64,000 nucleotides of DNA, taken from assembly GCF_030159955.1 (NCBI RefSeq), contig NZ_BSNK01000002.1:620001-684000 (forward strand), written 5' to 3'. Each line of letters opens with the position of its first letter. The stretch's first letter is position 1. This document shows positions 53,006-61,439 of the stretch, in pieces. The stretch comes from Algimonas ampicilliniresistens (GTDB lineage: Bacteria > Pseudomonadota > Alphaproteobacteria > Caulobacterales > Maricaulaceae). A program made the translations under genes and the position numbers. The notes beneath the pieces are model-generated. The model was given only the letters and a program-made list of their open reading frames with translations, was not told the origin of the DNA and ran no database searches.

Positions 53006-54427
53006 ATGGGCGATAAGGAAACGAGCGCAAAAGACGTTCTCAAGAAAATTAAAGATGAGGAGATCAGCTTTGTTGACCTCCGCTTCACCGACCCGAAAGG
53101 GAAGATGCAGCACGTCACGTTCCATTCCGATTTGGTGGATGAGGATTTATTCGCTGATGGCACCATGTTTGATGGTTCGTCTATCGCGGGCTGGAAGGAT
53201 ATTAACGAGTCCGACATGGTGCTGATGCCTGACGCTAGCACCGCCAAGATGGACCCATTCTATCAACAAGATACAATGGCGATCTTCTGCGACATTCTCG
53301 AACCTGATGATGGCTCGGCTTATAATCGTGACCCACGCGGTACGGCGAAGGCGGCTGAAGCTTATATGCGGTCGGCCAATGTTGGCGATGACGTCTATTT
53401 CGGCCCTGAAGCGGAATTTTTCGTGTTTGACGATGTCCGTTGGGATACGGCTCAGAACAAAACGGGCTACCAGTTCGACAGCACGGAAGGGCCGTACAAT
53501 ACTGGCACTGAATATGCGGGCGGCAATATGGGGCACCGTCCTGGCCCGAAGGGGGGTTATTTCCCAGTCCCGCCGATTGACAATGAGCAGGATATGCGCT
53601 CGGAAATGCTCTCCATCATGGGTGAGCTTGGCCTGCGTCCTGAAAAGCATCACCACGAAGTTGCCCCGTCGCAACACGAGTTGGGGATGCAGTTTGATAC
53701 GCTCCTAAAGATGGGCGATAACATGCAGCTCTATAAATATGTCGTGCATCAAGTTGCTCACGCCTATGGCAAGAGCGCGACATTTATGCCCAAGCCCGTT
53801 CACAACGATAATGGCACAGGCATGCATGTTCACATGTCGATCTGGAAGGATAAGCAACCGCTCTTCGCGGGTGATGGCTATGCGGGCCTCTCAGATGCTT
53901 GCCTCTATTACATTGGCGGCGTTATCAAACACGCCAAGGCCATCAACGCCTTCGCCAATGCCTCAACCAATAGCTATAAGCGTCTGGTTCCAGGGTTTGA
54001 AGCGCCGGTCATGCTGGCTTATTCCTCACGTAACCGCTCGGCTTCGATCCGTATTCCGTGGACGGCTTCGCGCAATGGTAAGCGCCTAGAAGCGCGTTTC
54101 CCAGATCCAGCAGGTAATCCTTACCTGACCTATACGGCTCTGCTGATGGCAGGTCTGGACGGGATCAAAAACAAAATTCATCCGGGCGATCCAATGGATA
54201 TGGATCTGTATGAATTGTCGGCTGAAGAAGCGAAGGACATCCCACAAGTCTGTGGCAGCTTGCGCGAAGCGCTCGAATCTCTCGATGGAAACCGTGACTT
54301 CCTGAAAGCTGGCGGCGTGTTCGATGATGATCAGATCGATGCCTATATCGAAATGAAGATGGAAGAAGTTCACCGTCTCGCGATGCATCCGCACCCGGTG
54401 GAATTCGATATGTACTATAAGTGCTAG
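53006..54427 (+). CDS. glnA: Glutamine synthetase, type I
   Basis: A 473-residue GSI-beta enzyme that makes glutamine from glutamate and ammonia. Hallmarks: [62 protein letters not shown] and, near the C-terminus, Tyr at about residue 402 in [16 protein letters not shown], the adenylylation site. It should be controlled by GlnE through PII. A terminator follows 70 bases downstream. Confidence 0.98.
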   Translation: MGDKETSAKDVLKKIKDEEISFVDLRFTDPKGKMQHVTFHSDLVDEDLFADGTMFDGSSIAGWKDINESDMVLMPDASTAKMDPFYQQDTMAIFCDILEPDDGSAYNRDPRGTAKAAEAYMRSANVGDDVYFGPEAEFFVFDDVRWDTAQNKTGYQFDSTEGPYNTGTEYAGGNMGHRPGPKGGYFPVPPIDNEQDMRSEMLSIMGELGLRPEKHHHEVAPSQHELGMQFDTLLKMGDNMQLYKYVVHQVAHAYGKSATFMPKPVHNDNGTGMHVHMSIWKDKQPLFAGDGYAGLSDACLYYIGGVIKHAKAINAFANASTNSYKRLVPGFEAPVMLAYSSRNRSASIRIPWTASRNGKRLEARFPDPAGNPYLTYTALLMAGLDGIKNKIHPGDPMDMDLYELSAEEAKDIPQVCGSLREALESLDGNRDFLKAGGVFDDDQIDAYIEMKMEEVHRLAMHPHPVEFDMYYKC

Positions 54428-54496
54428 GATCGTGCACCCGGTAGGGTCGACAGCGACACGGTTGCTCGATCCTCCGAATTGAGATCAAGTCTAGAC

Positions 54497-54528
54497 GCCG
54501 TTCCGGGAAACCGGGGCGGCTTTTTTTT
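54497..54528 (+). terminator. Intrinsic terminator after glnA
   Basis: A 10-bp stem, GCCGTTCCGG with CCGGGGCGGC (two G-T pairs), closed by a GAAA tetraloop and followed by eight T. A strong Rho-independent terminator for the glnBA transcript. Confidence 0.92.
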
Positions 54529-54596
54529 CGCTTTCAGAGAGTTGATTTGATTATTGGGCGTGTGTTCGGGCAGAACCGCGATGAAGGAGTTTGCTC

Positions 54597-55097
54597 ATGC
54601 GCTATGTTATCCTGTCCTGTCTTTCGGCCTTGCTGATGAGCGGCTGCGCGTCGATCCCGATGTCTGAGGCGTCTCTTCCCAATGAAAGGGTCAGCGATTT
54701 AGCGGCTACGCCGGGTGCAACACTCGGCATGATTGCGGCGGATCAGGCCAGTCACACTTATGCGGCAGAACAGGCGCAGCTGCGCGACATACGAAATGCT
54801 GAGGCGCGAGTGAGCTTGGCCCGGGCGCGGCTGGATTTGGCGACAGTACGGAACAAGGGGGCGGATGATGGCGATGTGCGCGAATTTCTGAATGCTCGCC
54901 AATCCTTGCGCCGTTTACGCACGGTCTATGGTCCGACTGATACGGGCTACCGTGATCAGTTTTATGTTCCGGTTTTCCCTTATGGTCGTCATTGGCCCCG
55001 CCGGGGCAAGCGTCACTCCACTGAGCCGGTCGGCATTGCTGGATCTGCGGGGCCGAATATTGGCAATGCGAAGCCGCTATCGGGATTGATACGCTGA
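54597..55097 (+). CDS. Small lipoprotein of unknown function
   Basis: A 166-residue protein with a lipoprotein signal, MRYVILSCLSALLMSGC, lipid Cys at C17. An Ala/Arg-rich helical stretch (about 60-105) may form a coiled coil; the C-terminal part is rich in Gly, Pro and basic residues (FPYGRHWPRRGKR). AAGGAG precedes the ATG. It stands alone after the glnA terminator. No family recognised; envelope location is inferred from the lipobox. Confidence 0.75.
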   Translation: MRYVILSCLSALLMSGCASIPMSEASLPNERVSDLAATPGATLGMIAADQASHTYAAEQAQLRDIRNAEARVSLARARLDLATVRNKGADDGDVREFLNARQSLRRLRTVYGPTDTGYRDQFYVPVFPYGRHWPRRGKRHSTEPVGIAGSAGPNIGNAKPLSGLIR

Positions 55098-55113
55098 TAA
55101 AAGCCTAGCTTTC

Positions 55114-55566
55114 TTACACCTTTCGGCAATCATGCCGGATCATGGACTTCCAACCTTGTTTGGTCTGTGCCTCTGCCGCCCAGATGAGGCCATCATCAGA
55201 CGGCCAGAACCCGAACCGAGCCAGACCGGACGGCATGTCAGCGTGAAATCCTTTCGCGCCGTCTGCCATGTCGGACACATCAGCGAGTTCGCCATAGGAT
55301 TGCCCGCCATCGCTGGTAAACGACCAGAAGGCAGGCACCTTGTCGGCATTCAAACCGTAATGGGCGATTTCCCGATAGGTCTTTTTCCCGCCGCCAATGT
55401 CCCAATCCGCCTGTAAGCGAATGAACTTGCCGTCGAGGATTTTTTCATAAATTCGAACACATTCGACCCGGCCCATTGGCGTGTCAGGGTCGATGGCGAT
55501 CCATTGCCCGATTAGGGGGGTCATGAACCCCATCTTGCCTCGTCCAGGCTTCCAGTTGTCGCTCAT
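55114..55566 (-). CDS. Conserved protein, lipocalin-like (DUF1579-type) fold likely
   Basis: A 150-residue soluble protein without signal. The pattern of WKPGRGKMGFMTPLIGQWIA near the start, followed by beta-rich segments (VRIYEKILDGKFIRLQADW, YREIAHYGLNADKVPAFWSF, GLIWAAEAQTKQGWKSMIR), resembles the small beta-barrels of the DUF1579/DUF1794 type that bind hydrophobic ligands. Family assignment is tentative. It is the last gene of the ArsR-led operon; its ATG shares one base with the end of the gene before it. Confidence 0.65.
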   Translation of the reverse strand: MSDNWKPGRGKMGFMTPLIGQWIAIDPDTPMGRVECVRIYEKILDGKFIRLQADWDIGGGKKTYREIAHYGLNADKVPAFWSFTSDGGQSYGELADVSDMADGAKGFHADMPSGLARFGFWPSDDGLIWAAEAQTKQGWKSMIRHDCRKV

Positions 55567-56078
55567 TATCCGGCTCCATGGCTGCAGGGGCGATAAGCCC
55601 AGCGGCTCTCGCGGCTACCATCAACCTGGGAGGCAATGGCATTCAGACCGCTGGAGGAGGTTTCATAGATGACGCGCTGCGGATAATCATGGTTTGGCGC
55701 TTCAAAAGTTACGCGTCCTGTGCCTTCCGATGTCAGTTTAAATTGGGTCGGTCCGCGACCCAATGGGTAGGCATAGAAGGCCATACTATCATCTTGCGCT
55801 TCGATCCTGAGCTGTTCAAAGAAAACGGCCCTGCCGTCTTTTGTCGTCACGCTGTGGCCGAACATCAATTGTTTCCCGGCAGACTGCCACGTTTCAGTAA
55901 CGCCTCCATCCTGCGTTTCCCAACACCCAACCATCCATGGAACAGGGGCGGAAATAGGTGCGGGTTTCACATCAGGCCGTAAAGTCGTGGTCGTGCAAGC
56001 CGTGAGGAGAAGGACCGACATGTAGACCGCTGATCTGGTTGCTCTTGATGAGGAGAGATTCAGGTCGGAAACAATCAT
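55566..56078 (-). CDS. Lipoprotein of DUF6265 type
   Basis: A 170-residue protein with a lipobox L-T-A-C28 after a hydrophobic stretch (VYMSVLLLTA). The domain begins WMVGCWETQDGGVTETWQ and contains GKQLMFGHSV, FEQLRIE and a beta-rich remainder, which fits the DUF6265 lipocalin-like family. Function unknown. It overlaps the SRPBCC gene by four bases and the following gene by one, so it is translated in a coupled operon. Confidence 0.72.
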   Translation of the reverse strand: MIVSDLNLSSSRATRSAVYMSVLLLTACTTTTLRPDVKPAPISAPVPWMVGCWETQDGGVTETWQSAGKQLMFGHSVTTKDGRAVFFEQLRIEAQDDSMAFYAYPLGRGPTQFKLTSEGTGRVTFEAPNHDYPQRVIYETSSSGLNAIASQVDGSRESRWAYRPCSHGAG

Positions 56079-56632
56079 GTTTCTCTTTCTGACCGGAGTG
56101 CTTTCAGGCGGGCTTCATACTCCGCCTCAAGCTCATCATGCCGGGTAAAGAAATTCGGCGCCATTTGCCGGGACAGGCGACATTCGAGCAGTTCTAGATG
56201 AGTGTGCCAACCGGCGGCAGAGCCAATCAAGTCGCTCTCACGAACGACGCGTTCATGGATCAGTTCAAGGTTAGTGCCGTCGCCATTGGGAGTGAGTGTT
56301 ATTGTAATGAGACTGTCTTCGAGATCGCCAGCACTGGGCCATGTAAAAGCGAGTTTATGATCTGGATCGTAGGTGACGACCTGTCCTTCAAACTCTGCAG
56401 TGTATGCGGTCGGTGATTTATCCGGGGGGCGGAATTGCCCAAACTCTTCCGGGTCGAACTTGAACTCGATACGTCCGCCTGCGTGCGGTTCGACCAAACC
56501 CCGGCAAAGCCATTCGCCGCGCTTTTTGTCTTCGACTAGGAAGCGCCAGACGGTTTTAGGGGGGCTAGGTAGGTGGCGACGAAAAACCAACCGCCCTTTG
56601 GCTTCAGATAGAGTTTCACTATTCATCATCAT
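56075..56632 (-). CDS. SRPBCC/AHSA1 domain protein
   Basis: A 185-residue START-like (Aha1-type SRPBCC) protein: LVFRRHLPSPPKTVWRFLVE..RGEWLC at the N-terminus, GGRIEFKF, AFTWPSAGDLEDSLITITL and a C-terminal helix GSAAGWHTHLELLE, all standard for the group that accompanies ArsR regulators. These proteins bind hydrophobic ligands; a catalytic role is not established. The three ATG codons at the start overlap the end of the ArsR gene by 14 bases. Operon partner and likely effector sensor or target. Confidence 0.87.
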   Translation of the reverse strand: MMMNSETLSEAKGRLVFRRHLPSPPKTVWRFLVEDKKRGEWLCRGLVEPHAGGRIEFKFDPEEFGQFRPPDKSPTAYTAEFEGQVVTYDPDHKLAFTWPSAGDLEDSLITITLTPNGDGTNLELIHERVVRESDLIGSAAGWHTHLELLECRLSRQMAPNFFTRHDELEAEYEARLKALRSERET

Positions 56633-56951
56633 ATCGGCTCACCGCCGCCTCCAATTCATCCAGCCGAGCAGTCCAGAAGACGGCGTAGCGATCAAGCCAA
56701 TCACGGATCTCGGCAAGGGGTTTCGGATTGAGTGAACAGACCTGTCGACGCCCGACCTTCTCCTTTTGAACGAGCTGTGCGCTGACGAGGATGCCGACAT
56801 GTTTCGATGTTCCCGCAAAACTCATATCGAGTGGGGCGGCGAGATCGCCAATGCTGGCGGGACCATCAGATAATTGGGCAAGAATGGTGCGCCGGGCGGG
56901 ATCTGCCAGCGCTTTAAATATGGGATCAAGACTGGACTGTTGTTCAACCAT
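56619..56951 (-). CDS. ArsR family transcriptional regulator
   Basis: A 110-residue winged-helix repressor: FKALADPARRTILAQLSDGPASIGDLAAPLDMSFAGTSKHV-type helix-turn-helix, then LVSAQLVQKEKVGRRQVCSLN as the wing. No metal-binding CxC is present in the usual alpha-3 place, so this is the ArsR subtype linked to SRPBCC genes rather than a metal sensor. Inverted repeats overlap its start. It probably represses its own operon of four genes. Confidence 0.9.
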   Translation of the reverse strand: MVEQQSSLDPIFKALADPARRTILAQLSDGPASIGDLAAPLDMSFAGTSKHVGILVSAQLVQKEKVGRRQVCSLNPKPLAEIRDWLDRYAVFWTARLDELEAAVSRYDDE

Positions 56952-56999
56952 AAGGTTGAGTATCAGATCACAAAGAAATATTCAACCAAATAGTTGAAT
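56944..56999. promoter_or_regulatory. Two inverted repeats at the ArsR gene start (likely operators)
   Basis: TCAACC-ataa-GGTTGA at 56944-56959 spans the start codon, and ATTCAAC-caaata-GTTGAAT at 56980-56999 lies about 30 bases upstream; both share the half-site TCAAC. The arrangement fits autorepression by the ArsR-type protein. Confidence 0.6.
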
Positions 57000-57020
57000 T
57001 TCTGAATCGAAAACGTCAAT

Positions 57021-57638
57021 CTACCGTTTGTTTCGCCATTCTGCGTGGCGATTAGCGATGAGAAGGCTGACACGGTAGGACTGTTCCTCACCCATCTCGG
57101 CCATGATAACGCCCGCTCGAGCACTATCGATTTCACGCAGGAACCCGGCGGCAAAGGCCGGATCCATCCGATCAAAAATAGCCGCCGCATTCTTTGGCTT
57201 CATGGTCGAATACATCTCAACCAAATGCGCAATGTCTTTGTCGGCGACAACATCAAGTCGTTCGGTCATGGCCTGCAAGCTCGCGCGCGTGGCTTCCATG
57301 TCGGCCAGGCGCGCTTGGATCGTTGTTTCAAGATCTTGAAGCTCGGCCTGGCGGAGATCAAGTTTTGCGCTGCGTTGATCAAGTTGAAGCTGGCGGGGTT
57401 CAAATGCGGCTGCAAGGGCAGGCGTTAGACAGGTTTTGTCAGTCGCAAGGTGGGCGCGATTGGCCGCGAGTTTTAATCCTGCGGCACTTTCGGGTTTGTT
57501 CGCAACAGCTACCTTATCCGCAATAGCCTGAGTGTCAGCTGCATTCCCGCTTTTGGCGTCTGGGTTTAGTGCGGCGACTTCGAGGGCGCCAAAACCAGCA
57601 AATCCGACCGCGAGAATTATGAGGAGCGACGATTTCAT
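57021..57638 (-). CDS. motE: MotE-like flagellar protein
   Basis: A 205-residue protein with an N-terminal membrane segment or signal (about 4-20), a long coiled coil (about 80-130, QLQLDQRSAKLDLRQAELQDLE) and a C-terminal MgtE-N-like domain: HLVEMYSTMKPKNAAAIFDRMDPAFAAGFLREI and a closing SLLIANRHAEW. This is the MotE layout; in rhizobia MotE is a periplasmic chaperone for MotC. It overlaps the DUF6468 gene by four bases and belongs to the minus-strand flagellar operon. Confidence 0.85.
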   Translation of the reverse strand: MKSSLLIILAVGFAGFGALEVAALNPDAKSGNAADTQAIADKVAVANKPESAAGLKLAANRAHLATDKTCLTPALAAAFEPRQLQLDQRSAKLDLRQAELQDLETTIQARLADMEATRASLQAMTERLDVVADKDIAHLVEMYSTMKPKNAAAIFDRMDPAFAAGFLREIDSARAGVIMAEMGEEQSYRVSLLIANRHAEWRNKR

Positions 57639-58114
57639 GCGGCATCCTGATTATTAGCCGCGTCCGGCGTATCGGCAGATTTGGCGGGTAAAGACGTATT
57701 CAGGCGCTTTAGGTCGGCCACCACGCGCAAAAGACTCTCGGTCGTTTTCAGCGCTTTTTGTCGCGCTTTAGGAACGTCGGTTTCAATAATTTTTTGTAGC
57801 GCGGCATTTGCGCGTTCAGTTTCGACAATTTTGGCTTCGGCGTCTGTCATAGCCGCCTCAAGACGTGAGGCCTTGGCTTCAGCGTCGGAGAGTAATCCTT
57901 TGATTTCATCGATCGACTCGAACAACTCACCACGGGCAGTTGTCGCGGCGGCGTGCGTGCGCTCAATGGCTTCGGTCAAGGTCACAATAGACGCGCCGAC
58001 ACCGCTTTTGAGGTCGTTGAGCTTCTTCAGACGATGGGACAGCATCCAACAGTAAAAGGCAGACGCACCGCAAAGTGCAATCAACAAGACGTCTTTGATG
58101 AATTCGATTTCCAT
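57635..58114 (-). CDS. DUF6468 flagellar-locus protein
   Basis: A 159-residue protein with one N-terminal membrane helix (about 8-24) followed by a long charged coiled coil (about 30-140: SVTLTEAIERTHAAA-type, EKAS.LE). Matches the DUF6468 proteins found between fliL and motE-type genes in alphaproteobacteria. Function unknown; the position suggests a part in motor or flagellar basal-body function. It starts 10 bases after fliL. Confidence 0.75.
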   Translation of the reverse strand: MEIEFIKDVLLIALCGASAFYCWMLSHRLKKLNDLKSGVGASIVTLTEAIERTHAAATTARGELFESIDEIKGLLSDAEAKASRLEAAMTDAEAKIVETERANAALQKIIETDVPKARQKALKTTESLLRVVADLKRLNTSLPAKSADTPDAANNQDAA

Positions 58115-58124
58115 GGCGGCCGTC

Positions 58125-58655
58125 CTAACTCGTCAACAGAAAGTCAGTGATGAGGACATCAGCAATTAGGTCCTGCCCAATGACGACCCGTGCGCGATGC
58201 AACAGCGCGCGTTTGAGGCGCACATGAAAACTCGGATCAGAAAGTTGAGCCGGGTCTAAGGCGCGCAAATAGGTCGTGAAGGCATCCTTTAAGCGGGGAA
58301 TATCAATCTCAGCGTGATCGTCCCAAACTTCGATGGCTAATCCAATCTTTAAAATCTGACCTTGCGATCCTGCTGTGATGGTCAGCGGATCAAGTGCAAC
58401 GGTCGATGCTGCACGCTGTGGAGACCAGTCAGCTGAAAACGCAGCCACGGTCTTGTGAGCCTCCTGATCTTCAGGCGCTTCTACAATGACGGGCGCGCCG
58501 ACCCCGGCAACCCAGCTTGCGCCAAAAGCTGCACCGAAAACGAGAACAGGGGCCAAAAGACCCAATAACTTTCCGCCGCCTTTAGGCGCAGGGACACCCT
58601 CCGCAGGTGCGGGTGTTGCGGGTGAACCTTTCTTTTTGTTCTTCAGCAGGGCCAT
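58125..58655 (-). CDS. fliL: Flagellar basal-body protein FliL
   Basis: A 176-residue FliL: cytoplasmic Lys/Pro-rich N-terminus (about 1-30), one transmembrane helix (LLGLLAPVLVFGAAFGASWVA) and a stomatin-like periplasmic domain (LDPLTITAGSQ, then a long helix ending in LRALDPAQL and a final ADVLITDFLLTS). It stabilises stators at the motor. It starts the minus-strand operon fliL-DUF6468-motE, divergent from fliF across 140 bases. Confidence 0.9.
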   Translation of the reverse strand: MALLKNKKKGSPATPAPAEGVPAPKGGGKLLGLLAPVLVFGAAFGASWVAGVGAPVIVEAPEDQEAHKTVAAFSADWSPQRAASTVALDPLTITAGSQGQILKIGLAIEVWDDHAEIDIPRLKDAFTTYLRALDPAQLSDPSFHVRLKRALLHRARVVIGQDLIADVLITDFLLTS

Positions 58656-58720
58656 TCAGGGCGAGCAGCTTTCTTCAAGTGGAAATTATACGGACTCGAA
58701 ACTGCCTTGCTGCGTTACGG

Positions 58721-58736
58721 TAAACACTAGATTAAC
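58721..58736 (+). promoter_or_regulatory. CtrA-like site between fliL and fliF
   Basis: TAAA-N7-TTAAC resembles the CtrA full site TTAA-N7-TTAAC with one mismatch. It lies 60 bases before fliF, in a region from which CtrA controls early flagellar genes in Caulobacter relatives. Also in this region TGGTGTGCAGGATGCA (58763-58778) fits the GG-N10-GC spacing of a sigma-54 promoter but would leave only a 7-base leader. Both are inferences. Confidence 0.35.
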
Positions 58737-58795
58737 GAATTGGGCTTTAGACCAGCAGCAGGTGGTGTGCAGGATGCACGTTTAGCGAGCTCAGG

Positions 58796-60436
58796 ATGAA
58801 CCCGATTGCCGTTCTACGATCTATGTCGATGCGACAGAAGGTCATTTCTCTAGGGGCTGTCGTTGCGACACTCTTAGTGTTGGCCATGATTGCGCGACAA
58901 GTGTCTCAGCCGACCCTGTCTCTTCTCTATGCTGATCTAGAGCCGCAAACTGCGGGCGAGGTCATTGCGCGTCTGGATACATTGGGAGTCAATTACCGAG
59001 TTGAGGGCGGAGCAATTTATGCGGATGCCTCGCGTCGCGATTCGCTCCGACTTGAACTCGCCCGCGAAAACCTGCCGCGCCAAGACGTCGTGGGTTATGA
59101 ATTATTCGACGGAATGAACAGTTTTGCCATGTCGTCCGATATGTTCGACACGGCCTATTGGCGCGCCAAGGAAGGCGAGCTGGCCCGCACCATTCTGTCT
59201 ATGCCAAACGTTCGCGCAGCCCGCGTCCATGTGGGCCAAGGCGCTGGGCGCGGTCTGACCGCGCGGCGCCAACCCGCGACAGCGTCTGTTACCTTGACGT
59301 CAAATCCCTCTATCGACGCGCGCCGTGCGCAAGCGGTTCAATATCTGGTCGCGTCGGCTGTGCCGAACCTCAAACCTGAAGACGTGGCAGTCATCGACAC
59401 GCGGGCCGGTCTTATCGTGGGTCCAGGCCTCGAAGATGCAAACACCGTTGACGCATCGGGCGAACTGGGCCGGGCGGCTGCGATCAAATCTGAATTACTG
59501 AGCCTGCTCGAGGCCCGGGTCGGACCCGGCAATGTCCGCGTTAATGTTGCGCTCGATGTCGAGACTGAAAAAGTCAACACGACCGAACGCCGTTTCGACC
59601 CGGAAAGTCGGGTGATGCGATCCAACACGGTCAGCGACCGGAGCGATCAAAGCGACGGCACGACCGGAAATGTGACGGTGGCATCCAACCTGCCTGAAGG
59701 TGCAGCGGGCGGCGGGAATTCAAGTAGCGAACGGACAGAAACAAGCGAAACGACTCGATATGAGATTTCGGAAATTCTAACGACGACGGAAAGCCTGCCC
59801 GGCAAAGTGACGCGGATGAGCGTCGCGGTGTTGCTCGATCATAAGCCTGAGACCGCTGAAGACGGCACAGTGACCTATGTGCCGCGCACTGAGGATGAAC
59901 TGACGGCGTTAGCAGAGCTCGCTAGCGCTGCAGCGGGTCTTAATACAGAACGCGGGGACGTGCTGCAGGTCGACACTTTGGCCTTTAACCGGCCGGATAT
60001 TGGCGAGATGATCGAGGGTCCTGGCGTGGGCGAACGATTTATTGATCAAAATGGTGGCCGTTTGGCGCAATTATCCATTCTCAGCCTGCTCGCGATTGGC
60101 CTCGGTTTCTTTGTTGTGCGTCCGCTGATGCGAGCCTCACGCGGCGGGGTCGGTGCACCGCCCGCCATCGCTGGCGGGGCTCTATCTCCGATGAGCTTGG
60201 ATGGCCCGATGGCCGGCGCTGAGACGGCGCAAGGACTTGAAATGGCCGCGCTTAACGCGTCTGGCGGCCAGGCGATCGGTCTGCCAGCCCCGGATCCACG
60301 CGCCGAATTGAATGATGTCGTTGGCGAAAATCTCAACGATGCAGCCGCCTTGCTAGCAACTTGGTTGGATGTTGATCCAGCAGCCCCGAAAGGGAACTCT
60401 CAATCTGGTTCGACGGCATCAGGACTCGCCGCATGA
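58796..60436 (+). CDS. fliF: Flagellar MS-ring protein FliF
   Basis: A 546-residue FliF: N-terminal transmembrane segment (about 15-33), ring-building motifs (LSLLYADLEPQTAGEVIARLD; FDGMNSFAMSSDMFDTAYWRA; LARTILSMPNVRAARVHV), a low-complexity loop (about 290-325) and a second membrane helix (about 420-440, LSILSLLAIGLGFFVVRPLM), with a cytoplasmic tail that in FliF binds FliG. First gene of a plus-strand operon in which each gene overlaps the next by four bases. Confidence 0.95.
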   Translation: MNPIAVLRSMSMRQKVISLGAVVATLLVLAMIARQVSQPTLSLLYADLEPQTAGEVIARLDTLGVNYRVEGGAIYADASRRDSLRLELARENLPRQDVVGYELFDGMNSFAMSSDMFDTAYWRAKEGELARTILSMPNVRAARVHVGQGAGRGLTARRQPATASVTLTSNPSIDARRAQAVQYLVASAVPNLKPEDVAVIDTRAGLIVGPGLEDANTVDASGELGRAAAIKSELLSLLEARVGPGNVRVNVALDVETEKVNTTERRFDPESRVMRSNTVSDRSDQSDGTTGNVTVASNLPEGAAGGGNSSSERTETSETTRYEISEILTTTESLPGKVTRMSVAVLLDHKPETAEDGTVTYVPRTEDELTALAELASAAAGLNTERGDVLQVDTLAFNRPDIGEMIEGPGVGERFIDQNGGRLAQLSILSLLAIGLGFFVVRPLMRASRGGVGAPPAIAGGALSPMSLDGPMAGAETAQGLEMAALNASGGQAIGLPAPDPRAELNDVVGENLNDAAALLATWLDVDPAAPKGNSQSGSTASGLAA

Positions 60437-61008
60437 GTACGGTCGTCCGCCTTCACGTTCCGCCGTTTGAGCCTGCTGCGCCAACTTCACTGGCCGCGCT
60501 TCGTCGCCCCCTGATCCAAGCCGAGACAGTGCATTGCGAAGCGCAATGTCAGCCTTGTCCTGTTTGTGTTGCGAAACAGGCCGCCGAAGTTGAAACGGCC
60601 ATGAAGCTATCGTCTGACCTGGGTCTGCGGGTGTCGCAATTGGTTGAGGATGCCTTGTCCCATCATATTGCCCGCATCGAGGCGCAACAGGCTGAACTGA
60701 TCGCATTCGTTTTGAACGGTGTTCTGCCGCATCTGGCTGACGCTGCACTCAGAAGTGCGCTGACGGATGAACTGTCTGACGCCGCCGAACCTCTACGGAC
60801 CGAACCGCTCCGCTTACGCAAACATCCCGAGCTCGATCTTGGTCCATTGGCGGACGACACTAGGTTGGAGATTGAGGACGATGCATCGCTAGCGCTGCAT
60901 CAAATACAATTGCGTGATGGCGAGGGAGTGACTCAAATTGACCCCGATCGCTTGATCACCGCTTGCTTGGCTCGCCTCGGCCAACCCGCTCCGGAGACTC
61001 GCTCATGA
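60433..61008 (+). CDS. FliH-like flagellar protein
   Basis: A 191-residue protein placed where alphaproteobacteria keep fliH/flbE, between fliF and fliN. A short N-terminal segment with four Cys (CEAQCQPCPVC) is unusual and could bind a metal. A helical part (about 65-110: ..LVEDALSHHIARIEAQQAEL..) and a C-terminal domain (..DDTRLEIEDDASLALHQI) fit FliH, which regulates the FliI ATPase. Similarity is weak; the call rests on position and layout. Confidence 0.65.
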   Translation: MSTVVRLHVPPFEPAAPTSLAALRRPLIQAETVHCEAQCQPCPVCVAKQAAEVETAMKLSSDLGLRVSQLVEDALSHHIARIEAQQAELIAFVLNGVLPHLADAALRSALTDELSDAAEPLRTEPLRLRKHPELDLGPLADDTRLEIEDDASLALHQIQLRDGEGVTQIDPDRLITACLARLGQPAPETRS

Positions 61009-61439
61009 CGACCGACCCACAGAACACTGAACCCAAAGCGGCTTCAGCCGATATGGACGCGAGTCCCAACGCAGGATTGCCAGATCCGAACGCCTCAGCA
61101 GGGGCAGGAAAAGGCCCTGATGGCGCGTCCGCGGCCCCAGACGCCCCTATACTTGAGCGGCGCGATGAGGCAGGCGGCGCCAAATTTAAACGATCTATCT
61201 ATGCGCTACCCGTAACAGTGGATGTGGTTGTCGGATCCGCACGACCAACAGTAACCGAATTGCTCGGTCTGGACGAAGGCAGCCTTCTCGCGCTTGACCG
61301 CGGGATTGAGGATCCCGTCGACCTTTGTGTCGATGGTCGCGTGATTGCGCGCGGTGAATTGGTTGAAATGGAAGATGGCAGCGGCATTGGCGTTCGCATC
61401 ACTCAGGTGGTTGATGTTGCGGAAGACGCTTTGGCGTGA
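61005..61439 (+). CDS. fliN: Flagellar switch protein FliN
   Basis: A 144-residue FliN. The first 65 residues are Ala/Pro/Asp-rich and probably flexible; the SpoA domain follows: YALPVTVDVVVGSARPTVTELLGLDEGSLLALDRGIEDPVDLCVDGRVIARGELVE is recognisable throughout, cited here as one region (about 66-135). It forms the base of the C ring and binds CheY-P and FliH. The ATG at 61005 overlaps the stop of the gene before. Confidence 0.93.
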   Translation: MTTDPQNTEPKAASADMDASPNAGLPDPNASAGAGKGPDGASAAPDAPILERRDEAGGAKFKRSIYALPVTVDVVVGSARPTVTELLGLDEGSLLALDRGIEDPVDLCVDGRVIARGELVEMEDGSGIGVRITQVVDVAEDALA

